From Vibrio chagasii (GTDB taxonomy: Bacteria > Pseudomonadota > Gammaproteobacteria > Enterobacterales > Vibrionaceae), in the NCBI RefSeq assembly GCF_002954585.1, contig NZ_MSCI01000001.1, positions 1,240,001 to 1,304,000 of the forward strand: a DNA stretch of 64,000 nt. Reading direction: 5' to 3'. The first letter of the stretch is position 1. Each line of letters begins with the position of its first letter. Shown here piece after piece: positions 54,130 to 62,371 of this stretch. The position numbers were made by a program, and so were the translations under genes. A model generated the notes under the pieces. That model ran no database searches, was not told the DNA's origin, and saw only the letters and a program-made list of their open reading frames with translations.

Positions 54130-56535
54130 ATGTATAAAAAAACAATTTTAGCTTTAAGTATCATTTTAGCTTCCAATAGTTCGAGTGCGAATCCTTTTAC
54201 AGACTATTACAATCTCATTGAAGATGAGCTGTACCCATCCTCTTATAAGGATATAGAACAAACAACATCCTACAAGGATGGTGTTATTCAAGGAATGCTT
54301 ATTAACTCTGATTTATTAATTGAACTTTTAAGATCTAACAAGAATGCTAGAAACATTATTATTATTGCTGACACAATAAATATTGATTCTCCTGTTGTCT
54401 CGGACATATCAAATCAGTCAGTTTTAATCTTAGCTAGGAAGATAACTGGTGAACACTCAGTAAACTTATCAGCTTCTGAAGATTCAAGGGCTATGGTTAA
54501 TGTTATATCAAATGAAATTGATACTAGAATTTCTATTAATACGTTAAATTCTTTTAATCAAGTACACCTAGAAAATGGCCGTCACTACAGATATGTAAAA
54601 CAAAAAAACCAATCCCCTACGGATTATAATGATGAAAACTTAAACATCAACAGCTATTTAACATCTTCTAACAAAAATCATCAATTTATATTTGATCAAG
54701 CATTTGATATGAGTGTATCTATTTACGATCAAGTACCTAATTTGAGTTTAGATATGTTATCTTGGTACTCAGATATTTTAGGTAAATCGCAATCTTTACT
54801 GGATAAAGATATTAACCTAGCAGGATTATACAATTCTATTCAAGCTATAAAAATATTTTTGGAAATGAACAATAATTCAAGTAATTATGTTCCAAAATTA
54901 AAAATGAATGTCTATTCTGATTCTTATCAGATAATCCTTGATTCAATGTCTTCATTTCAAGATGAATATAACCAGTTCGAAGATCATACATTAGATATCG
55001 AGACTAGAAAAGATGCAGCTCAACTAATGCTGGGTCATCTACAAAGTGCTTTAGAAGCGCAACAGGGAATAATAGATAACCAAAACAAAAAAATCGACAG
55101 CTACCAGAAAGTTATAGAAGAACGAAGTGAAGAATTTAAAAAACAAGAGTCTATTGTTGAAGTTCTAGAAAAAGACTTTCAAAAAGGCATACTTGAGTAC
55201 CAAGCTAATTTTGTCATTGAAACTATGTTTAACTGTTTATCTATCCTAGCTGACCTAGGTCAAGCATTTATTGGAGCATTTACAGGTAATGTTGGTGGCG
55301 TTGCTGACTCTGCTGATCAAATAGCAAGTGATGTTAAAGAAACTGTTTTTGATGTTAAAAATTTAAAGAAGCTAGCTGAAAATATAGGTCATATCAAAAA
55401 ATTAAGTGATAATATTACTGCTATTCTAAAAATGGTCAAAGAGCAGAAGTTTGGGGCTGATCTTCGTGAGCAGATGAATGATATCAATTTAGCCATTCCT
55501 GAACTAGAATCCTCTGCACTGAATTGGACACTCACTCAGCAAGATATTTCAGAAATGCTTGGAGCTGCCGAAGCGCTATCAATAAGAGGAGCTAAGGCTT
55601 ATCGAGCATCTCTTGATCGATTAATGACTTGGGGCTCTGCTGTGACTGGTACTCAGTTAGCATTAATTCAAATGTCTGCTAGGGTTGTAGAGTTAGAGCT
55701 CGAAAAAACAGCTATTCTAGAAGATCTAGAACGTGTTGAAGCTTTAATTGAAAAAATAGAAGATGATGAGTCTAACATGTTAGAAGTTCAAAAGTACCTA
55801 TTCAGGAGCTATAACTTTTTCAAAAGGCCATTGTACACAACTCAATTAAATTATAACGCGGCCCTAAAATACAATACATTTAAAAATAGCTCCGTTGTTC
55901 CTAAGTTAAATTCAACATACGATGAATATAATAAAAACTTGGTAACAATGAACCAAGATCTAATAGATCATCTAAGTAGCCTTAACTCTTATCCTCAAAA
56001 TTATGAGTATACATTCCCGTTAGAAAACGAAGATGTTGTCAAAAGCTTAAAAGAAAGTGGTGAGTTTACCATTAGTATTAATAACAATAAATATGTTAGC
56101 TTTCAAAAAAATCCATTTGAATATAATATTTCCAGTTTTGCTGGTGGCACATTGAAGGATAGAGATAGAATCAGAGTTAACAAAATTGGTATTCAGCTAG
56201 TAGGTAATAACTTGCCCGATGGCTATTATAAGTTCCAGGTGAGCCATACTGGCCAATTCCAAGATACATACTTAGGGACTAGCTACACCTTCAACACTAG
56301 CCCTCAGTATAGGTTTTATTCCTATAACAGTGTGGGATCACACAACACTATAGTAGAAGATGGCGCCATTGATGAAGACTTCGGTCCTTATTATTTTAAA
56401 CCGACATTGTTATCTAATTGGACATTCAAGCTAAAAGATTTTGAAATTCATGATTTAAGTAAGCTTCAAGACGTGAAGATCTCTCTGAGCTTAAACTCAA
56501 TATCTACACCTTGGAGGAGCTCAAACTTATTCTGA
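54130..56535 (+). CDS. Large secreted toxin-like protein (component 3)
   Basis: An 801-residue protein with a Sec signal (MYKKTILALSIILASNSSSA). An N-terminal part (about 40-150) has a beta-solenoid-like rhythm (NIIIIADTINIDSPVV and VLILARKITGEHSVNL). A helical core (about 190-600) contains coiled coils, a hydrophobic hairpin (MFNCLSILADLGQAFIGAFTG, about 365-390) and an amphipathic helix-rich DLREQMND to LEDLERVEALIEKI region. A C-terminal beta domain (about 650-795, with NKIGIQLVGNN, GYYKFQVSHTG and FGPYYFKPTLLSNWTFKL) resembles the C-terminal part of Tc-toxin A proteins. This is an unusual fusion-like architecture. I infer a third component of the toxin, perhaps the receptor-binding or scaffold protein. 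Confidence 0.7.
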   Translation: MYKKTILALSIILASNSSSANPFTDYYNLIEDELYPSSYKDIEQTTSYKDGVIQGMLINSDLLIELLRSNKNARNIIIIADTINIDSPVVSDISNQSVLILARKITGEHSVNLSASEDSRAMVNVISNEIDTRISINTLNSFNQVHLENGRHYRYVKQKNQSPTDYNDENLNINSYLTSSNKNHQFIFDQAFDMSVSIYDQVPNLSLDMLSWYSDILGKSQSLLDKDINLAGLYNSIQAIKIFLEMNNNSSNYVPKLKMNVYSDSYQIILDSMSSFQDEYNQFEDHTLDIETRKDAAQLMLGHLQSALEAQQGIIDNQNKKIDSYQKVIEERSEEFKKQESIVEVLEKDFQKGILEYQANFVIETMFNCLSILADLGQAFIGAFTGNVGGVADSADQIASDVKETVFDVKNLKKLAENIGHIKKLSDNITAILKMVKEQKFGADLREQMNDINLAIPELESSALNWTLTQQDISEMLGAAEALSIRGAKAYRASLDRLMTWGSAVTGTQLALIQMSARVVELELEKTAILEDLERVEALIEKIEDDESNMLEVQKYLFRSYNFFKRPLYTTQLNYNAALKYNTFKNSSVVPKLNSTYDEYNKNLVTMNQDLIDHLSSLNSYPQNYEYTFPLENEDVVKSLKESGEFTISINNNKYVSFQKNPFEYNISSFAGGTLKDRDRIRVNKIGIQLVGNNLPDGYYKFQVSHTGQFQDTYLGTSYTFNTSPQYRFYSYNSVGSHNTIVEDGAIDEDFGPYYFKPTLLSNWTFKLKDFEIHDLSKLQDVKISLSLNSISTPWRSSNLF

Positions 56536-56562
56536 TTTAGAAAATTTTTATTAAACTCCTAA

Positions 56563-56614
56563 CATACCAAGCTAGCTACTGTAGATTGTTGAAATCAGGT
56601 AGTTAGCTTGTATG
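56563..56614 (+). terminator. Imperfect inverted repeat after component 3
   Basis: CATACCAAGCTAGCTAC and GTAGTTAGCTTGTATG pair with one bulge and one mismatch around a 19-base loop, 28 bases after the stop. No T run follows; termination is uncertain. Confidence 0.4.
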
Positions 56615-56865
56615 AAATGGGCAGGTTTCAGTGATTTAAACCGTTGTCAACCCTCTCACATAACTCCATCAAGCACACCTAATCAAGTTCCAGCCCTAAG
56701 ATATCTTTGGAAAATTGCATAAAACAACATTCTAATTTCTTCTTATTGCTCTTATATTCAATCTTCGAATTGACCGCTTAACGAGCCGAGATCTACGTTG
56801 TCATGACATTAACTGGTACAAAGAAAATTAAATTGGTGCGAAATAAGAAGCACAAGGGAGAAAAG

Positions 56866-57107
56866 ATGAAGACAAACACATCTCACCAGCAAGTAGTCAA
56901 CGCCAAAGCTTGTCAGCAGCTTCAGTTGATACTAGCCCAAAAATAGAAACGGAACGTATTGTCACGCAAGAGGTCAAGCGATTGGCTGGTAGCATCGACG
57001 CGAGTTTTTATCACTTGGTGCAGAAAATAGTTCTGAGGCTTAAAAACTTAGAAGTCGTCGTACGACTCAATAACGGCAGTGTCGACTACGAGTACTTCAG
57101 GGCGTAA
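56866..57107 (+). pseudogene. Small gene, apparently frameshifted
   Basis: An ATG at 56866 with an AAGGGAG ribosome-binding site reads MKTNTSHQQVVNAKACQQ and stops after 26 residues. A second frame from 56910 continues as a helical protein (RIVTQEVKRLAGSIDASFYHL) to 57107. Joined, they would make about 80 residues. No family is recognised. Confidence 0.3.
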
Positions 57108-57129
57108 CACCTTGGTGATCATCTTAAAA

Positions 57130-58143
57130 TTAACGATACAAAGACTTAGTCGATTCTCTAACAAGTAAATCAATCGGTGGTAGTCGCGCTTCATGTCTCT
57201 CACCTGAAAGCAAATTCAAAATAGACTGAGCACACACCTCACCAATCTCTTCAATTGGCTGTCTCAAAGTCGTCAATGCTGGCGTGAAATACTTCGACGT
57301 AGGCAAGTCATCAAACCCTATTACAGACACATCTTCTGGCACTTTGTAGCCGTGATCGTGGAGCGCCTTAATCGCCCCATAAGCCGTTTGATCATTGGCG
57401 GCAAATAGAGCAGAAAAATGAATCTTCGACTCGATTAATTCCACGGTTTTCTCATAGCCAGTTTCACTACTGAAATCCCCTTGCTTGACGAGCTTTGGCA
57501 TCACCTTAATGCCCGCTTCTTGAAGCGCTTTCTTATAGCCTTCAAAACGATTACCTGCATCTGGTTGGCTTGAAAGCCCTTTGATATGAGCAATATTCAC
57601 GTGCCCCTGTTGGAGCAAATGGAGGGTTGCCATGTAGCCACCCAACACATTATCAATGTTAATTGAACGAACATTATCCGCAACCATGTCATAGCCCACC
57701 GCAACCACAGGAGTGTCTGGTGCGTACTTGGCAATATCCTCTTTGGTAATGCTCCCTGTCACGATGATCATGCCATCGACATTACTCTTAGCTAGATACT
57801 CTAAGGCGTGTATCTCAAGCTTTTTTTGCCAATGCCCGGTAGCTATCACCAACGAATAGCCTTGGGCTATCAGGGTTTTCTCCATGTCGTTAAGGATACG
57901 ACTGGTATAAGGGCTATCAGGGTGTTGTACCAATACACCAATCGTTAATGAACGGCGATTACTGTTTTCCTGCATTTGAAAATTCGGTTTGTAGCCGGTG
58001 TCTTTGATCGCCTGTTCGATGTTCTGGCTTTTATCATCCGAGACATAGGTTGTTCGATTAAGAAAACGAGAAACCGTGCTTGGCGAAACGCCAGCTAGCC
58101 TCGCTACATCGTATACGGTGGTTTTTTTAGTTTTAGTGCGCAT
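57130..58143 (-). CDS. LacI-family transcriptional regulator
   Basis: A 337-residue repressor with the LacI helix-turn-helix (TVYDVARLAGVSPSTVSRFLN, about 9-29), a hinge and the periplasmic-binding-protein-like sensor (TIGVLVQHPDSPYTSRIL and VSVIGFDDLPTS). It follows the GH116-like gene on the same strand and most likely controls the sugar genes here. The effector is probably a beta-glucoside or its phosphorolysis product, which is inferred. Confidence 0.92.
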   Translation of the reverse strand: MRTKTKKTTVYDVARLAGVSPSTVSRFLNRTTYVSDDKSQNIEQAIKDTGYKPNFQMQENSNRRSLTIGVLVQHPDSPYTSRILNDMEKTLIAQGYSLVIATGHWQKKLEIHALEYLAKSNVDGMIIVTGSITKEDIAKYAPDTPVVAVGYDMVADNVRSINIDNVLGGYMATLHLLQQGHVNIAHIKGLSSQPDAGNRFEGYKKALQEAGIKVMPKLVKQGDFSSETGYEKTVELIESKIHFSALFAANDQTAYGAIKALHDHGYKVPEDVSVIGFDDLPTSKYFTPALTTLRQPIEEIGEVCAQSILNLLSGERHEARLPPIDLLVRESTKSLYR

Positions 58144-58170
58144 CTCGATACCCTAACCCAGTGACATTAA

Positions 58171-58223
58171 GGGGAGCCCTAAAGCTCCCCATCAGTTTCA
58201 ACTCAACATTGCTCGAGTTGAAA
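58171..58223 (-). terminator. Two hairpins between GH116-like gene and LacI gene
   Basis: GGGGAGC / GCTCCCC (58171-58190) and GTTTCAACTC / GAGTTGAAAC (58195-58223) lie in tandem after the glycosidase stop. Neither has a long T run. They may reduce read-through into the regulator gene. Confidence 0.5.
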
Positions 58224-58237
58224 CTCATACTCTTTAA

Positions 58238-61200
58238 TTAATATAAGTAGGCGAAAATCATCCCCGGTCGGAAATAGCGACCTGCGGTATATTTCAAACC
58301 TGTGCTCAGAAGCCACATGTGAAGAACCGTAGCTTGCTCCGCTGAAATTTCACCTTGAACCATATTAACAAATTTATCACTGTCTTTCGTCAAGCTAGGA
58401 TTAACCCGACCGTCAGACAGCACACAGTTTTGCAATTTAAGTGCATTAATCCACTTTTTCGCATCACTTTGTGACAATTTAAAAGACTCTGAAAGATCTT
58501 TCTCATCAAATGAGACAGAACAGTTGAACCCTTCTGGTGCGGCAAATGGAATTTTTGAATAGTCATACAGCGCGGTATACACAGTATCCATCAATGTTTC
58601 TGCTTGCTGCGACTTACCCGCTAAACTCAACGCTGTCGAGACACTAAACTGCACGCCAATCCACACGTCTTGCGCCTGAAAGGCCTCATGCGGCGAACCA
58701 TCGGCGAGCGTCATATTCGCCACCCCAAGTTTAGGGCTGTTAATCTCGAAGTTATGTTTATAAACATAGTCCAATGCACGCTGAATGCGCTGTTTCGGGA
58801 AAATACCCTCTAGGCCAATCAGTTTGAGATAGCTATCGGCAAGCAATGCATCACCAAAGCTATTGTCTGAATCGGGTACCAAATCTAGATATTCTTGTGT
58901 GAAAGCTTGAGGTGCCGTTTCACTCAACAAACGTTTCTTGGAAACACGTTGAGCTACCTTACCGATGTTTATTGAAGTATCGGTTTGGTTTAGATAATCG
59001 TTAAGCATATTCTTATCGACAATCGCATCCCCCGTTAAAACCAACCCCAGACTTTCCAAAGCTTGGTAGCCTTCACCAGTAAGGTGCTTAGCTTGGACTG
59101 GCGTCACGAAGAAGTGGTAATAACCCTCTTTCTCATCCCACAAGCTCTGCTCAACTGTTGCTAATGCCTTTTTCGAACGTGTTAGATAACCCGCGCCTAG
59201 ATCGTGTTCGCCCATCAATTTTGCAAGCTCACTTGCAGCTTGAAGACCTGCAACCCAGAGGCTCGCACAGTAAATAGAGATACCGTGAGACGCAAGGTTA
59301 TCAAAGGTGTCGTCAGTACCGCGGGTTAGCGGTAAATCGTCACCTTCAGCAATCAAGTTCGACAAGAAATCGATGCTCTCTGTTACGGCTTGCCAGCACT
59401 CTTTAACCACTGATATATCTTGTGTTTTTTGGTAGTGACGGTACACCATCAGAATGTATTTCGGTGCTAAGTCCTTCCACTCCTTAACATTATGCCAACT
59501 ATACGCGTCAGGCTGAATATCGAACGGGCTGCCCAAATCGTGGATGACTGCACCTCGAATCGCGCGCACACCTTGGTACTTTTCATCAATCAATTCAGCA
59601 TTCGGTGTCGCTTCATATTCCCAGTAGCGGCGCTGGGTAAAATCTTCAGCCAAAATCGCTTTTGAGAACTCTTTCATCACACAGCCATCAAGTTCAGGTA
59701 GCAAATAGAGCAATGAAAATGAGCCGTAGAAATACACATCCAGAGAGTTAAAGAATGGGTAATCAACACACTCTTTCACCAGGAACTTATCTTCTTTATC
59801 CCATACTGTTGATTCAGCAAGGAATGATAGTGAGTTCATCGCCATCGTCGCATAGCGCAGTGCCGATTCAGGCTGTGATATCTTGCTTTGAGCTTGCTCT
59901 AGGAAAGCAATCTGTTGCTCAACGATCTTCTGCTCAATCACCTCAAGCTTTGGTAAAACATCTTCTAACATCGGTAAGGCTGGTTTCGCTTGAGGGTAGA
60001 ATTGCGTATAAGCCTTGTCCGAGTTCCAGCCATTAAGCATCACTTTGCTATGTGCCATCACTTGAGCAAAACGCAGGTCTACAGACTCACCCGGCTCCAG
60101 TTCAACCTGAGCCACAACTAGTGCGCTCAATGCTTCGCGCCCTGTGTAAATGCCTGTTTGGAATTCAGCGTTAGTGCGGCCGGTTTTCAATGCGAACTCG
60201 GTTTGCTGGCTCACTTTAGAAGTATAGAGCGTTGGCTTAACAGACACCGATACCTTCCCAGATTCAGTCAAACGGTTTTCGGCTTGAACACCAAACACCA
60301 CCTCACCCTCAATGTCACTTTGATAAGGCGACTGACTAGTGAGCTGAACACCAGTAAAACCGTGGCTTTCACCATCGACCTTCACTGCTTGATGCTGCTG
60401 AGCAATCGGGTTTTGAGATAAGGTACACGCCGAATCTTGAATCCCATCACGACCTTTTCGGTAGGTTGAACCAATCAAGTTTTGTAGAGGTTGAGCAAGC
60501 GTAATCACGCGTGTTTGCTGTGATTCATTAGTAATCTGGAAGTGGTTCCAGTGCATCGGCAAAGAACAGAGACGCTTATCCTCTTTAACGATCGGCGAGA
60601 CTACTTTTCGCTTTATATTAATACCATCAAAACTATTATATTTATATTCAGCTAATGGATATAAAGCCTTATATTCTATATCGCTACCATTAACACTTTC
60701 TATATCACTATTATTTCCCGCAGTTAGTGATAGCTGTCTCGTTGTATCATTTATTAATAAACCATTAAAGAAATCTAAGGCTACATATAATTGACAATCA
60801 ATCGACGATGAATCGGATTCAATTAATAATTGGGTCTTATTAGAAAACTCGACATTCCACTTTATAAAGTTATCTTTATTTTCTTTATAGAAATTACCAT
60901 TTTCTAATGCGGCACGAATGAGGTTAATCGCATTCGAAATATTTTCTTTATCTATCTTCTTTCCATCGAATAGCGCTGGGTAAAAATTCAGATGAACGCT
61001 AAGCTCTTGCTCATTAAGAACCTGAAGCGTTTCAATGGCAGGCCCATCCATCACTGACGCATAAAAATCATTAAAATTAATAACTTGCTTTGAGCAGTCG
61101 ACAAATATTCCTGGAATAAAACTGAAGTTTGGCGTGTTACCATTTGGCGTCAGTGTAAAGGTATTACCGATCCCACCGATCGCCATACCTGTATTTTCTG

Positions 61201-61312
61201 GTGTCGTAGAAATTGGCGTGTACCAAGGTTGAATAAATTCAACTGCGTCGCCCTTTGTACACAAGTGTTCTGAATTTCCTGAATAGCTTGAATATGGAAT
61301 TTTATTATTCAT
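58238..61312 (-). CDS. GH116-like glycoside hydrolase
   Basis: A 1024-residue protein. The N-terminal beta-sandwich part (about 20-430) includes MAIGGIGNTFT and NFSFIPGIFVD. The C-terminal (alpha/alpha)6 barrel-like part has YPFFNSLDVYFYGSF, IHDLGSPFDI, RGTDDTFDN, DNSFGDALLADSY and QAQDVWIGVQFS. These follow the GH116 (bacterial beta-glucosidase / GBA2-related) layout. I see no signal peptide, so it is cytoplasmic. I start at ATG 61312; a longer frame begins with a TTG at 61360. The first quarter is noticeably more AT-rich than the rest. Substrates of such enzymes are beta-glucosides or beta-xylosides; the specific one is unknown. Confidence 0.78.
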   Translation of the reverse strand: MNNKIPYSSYSGNSEHLCTKGDAVEFIQPWYTPISTTPENTGMAIGGIGNTFTLTPNGNTPNFSFIPGIFVDCSKQVINFNDFYASVMDGPAIETLQVLNEQELSVHLNFYPALFDGKKIDKENISNAINLIRAALENGNFYKENKDNFIKWNVEFSNKTQLLIESDSSSIDCQLYVALDFFNGLLINDTTRQLSLTAGNNSDIESVNGSDIEYKALYPLAEYKYNSFDGINIKRKVVSPIVKEDKRLCSLPMHWNHFQITNESQQTRVITLAQPLQNLIGSTYRKGRDGIQDSACTLSQNPIAQQHQAVKVDGESHGFTGVQLTSQSPYQSDIEGEVVFGVQAENRLTESGKVSVSVKPTLYTSKVSQQTEFALKTGRTNAEFQTGIYTGREALSALVVAQVELEPGESVDLRFAQVMAHSKVMLNGWNSDKAYTQFYPQAKPALPMLEDVLPKLEVIEQKIVEQQIAFLEQAQSKISQPESALRYATMAMNSLSFLAESTVWDKEDKFLVKECVDYPFFNSLDVYFYGSFSLLYLLPELDGCVMKEFSKAILAEDFTQRRYWEYEATPNAELIDEKYQGVRAIRGAVIHDLGSPFDIQPDAYSWHNVKEWKDLAPKYILMVYRHYQKTQDISVVKECWQAVTESIDFLSNLIAEGDDLPLTRGTDDTFDNLASHGISIYCASLWVAGLQAASELAKLMGEHDLGAGYLTRSKKALATVEQSLWDEKEGYYHFFVTPVQAKHLTGEGYQALESLGLVLTGDAIVDKNMLNDYLNQTDTSINIGKVAQRVSKKRLLSETAPQAFTQEYLDLVPDSDNSFGDALLADSYLKLIGLEGIFPKQRIQRALDYVYKHNFEINSPKLGVANMTLADGSPHEAFQAQDVWIGVQFSVSTALSLAGKSQQAETLMDTVYTALYDYSKIPFAAPEGFNCSVSFDEKDLSESFKLSQSDAKKWINALKLQNCVLSDGRVNPSLTKDSDKFVNMVQGEISAEQATVLHMWLLSTGLKYTAGRYFRPGMIFAYLY

Positions 61313-61377
61313 GTTAAAACCGCCATTGAATATTTTTTTCTTCTTGTTAATATCTTTCAAAAAATGGAGACATCAAC

Positions 61378-62325
61378 ATGTTTAAAATTATAAATGAAAA
61401 ATTTGGAAATATTGACTCTGTCACATTAATAAATCAGCAGCATGGTATAGAACTTCAAATAATCAATGGGTTTGGTGCTGTTATAAATAAATACATTGTG
61501 AATAACAGTCCATTCTCTTTTATTTGTGGCTATCAGAATTATGATGAACTGATCAACCAACATCCGTTCTTTTCCCGCAGCGCTAAATTATTTCCTTTTC
61601 CAAACCGTTTAAACTTAGGTCGCTACAGTTTCGACAGCCAAAACCATCAACTCCCAGCTAACTTTCCTTGGTCTGATCACGCCGTACATGGCCTTCTCTA
61701 TAACCAACCTTTTTCAATAACAAACAGCGTAGCCAATGATCAGTCAGCCAGTGTGACGCTTGAGTATCAAACGTCGTCTTTACATCCAGGTTTTCCGTTT
61801 GCTTTTAACCTTGAAATTACCTTCACCATCTACACAACGGGTAAGCTCTCTTGCTCAACAACCGTCTCTAATTGTGGTGATTATGCCTTCCCATTCGGTG
61901 ATGCTTGGCACCCTTACTTCTCGCTCAGCAATGACCTAGAACAGTGTGAACTGACCATGTCGCCTTGCGCTGAGGTCGTACACGAGAACGACCTACCCAA
62001 TGGTGACAAGCGTGCTTTTGAGCGTTCCTCCCTGAGTGAAGATCTTATTAATCAAAGCCTAAATCACTGCTTTGAATTCGAAGCGACTGCGACCAACCAA
62101 CTGACTTTGACACGCTCAGATTCATCTGCCGCAATTCACTACCAACAAGACGCGAGCTACCCATTTGTTCAGCTTTATACTCCAACGAGTGAACAGAGCA
62201 TTGCGATAGAGCCCATGACTTGCCCTGCCGATGCATTCAATAACCAGATTGGCTTATTGACGCTGAACCCGAACCAGTCTCAAACCTTCACTTGGCAATG
62301 CCAAGCCACCTATCAACCAAAATAA
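61378..62325 (+). CDS. Aldose 1-epimerase-like protein
   Basis: A 315-residue galactose-mutarotase-fold protein that interconverts alpha and beta anomers of sugars. It has HGLLYNQPF and FPFGDAWHPYFSL, holding the catalytic His residues, and a Glu in SIAIEPMTCPADAFN. The sequence carries an AT-rich first 40 codons. A GGAG site lies upstream. It is divergent from the GH116-like gene by only 65 bases, so the two promoters overlap. In this locus it would prepare glucose released by the phosphorylase or hydrolase. Confidence 0.85.
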   Translation: MFKIINEKFGNIDSVTLINQQHGIELQIINGFGAVINKYIVNNSPFSFICGYQNYDELINQHPFFSRSAKLFPFPNRLNLGRYSFDSQNHQLPANFPWSDHAVHGLLYNQPFSITNSVANDQSASVTLEYQTSSLHPGFPFAFNLEITFTIYTTGKLSCSTTVSNCGDYAFPFGDAWHPYFSLSNDLEQCELTMSPCAEVVHENDLPNGDKRAFERSSLSEDLINQSLNHCFEFEATATNQLTLTRSDSSAAIHYQQDASYPFVQLYTPTSEQSIAIEPMTCPADAFNNQIGLLTLNPNQSQTFTWQCQATYQPK

Positions 62326-62344
62326 CCAAACGAAAGAGCAATAA

Positions 62345-62363
62345 AGGGCGCATAAAGCGCCCC
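62345..62363. terminator. Bidirectional hairpin between epimerase and GH94 genes
   Basis: AGGGCGC and GCGCCCCT pair around a 5-base loop in the 46-base gap between the convergent epimerase and GH94 genes. Confidence 0.65.
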
Positions 62364-62371
62364 TCTCTTTG

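Larger units (their letters stand above)
56536..57129. other. Intergenic region after the toxin-like island
   Basis: About 590 bases. It contains the inverted repeat at 56563-56614 and, near 56866-57107, pieces of a small frame-broken gene (described separately). The right end abuts the LacI-type regulator stop. Confidence 0.5.
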
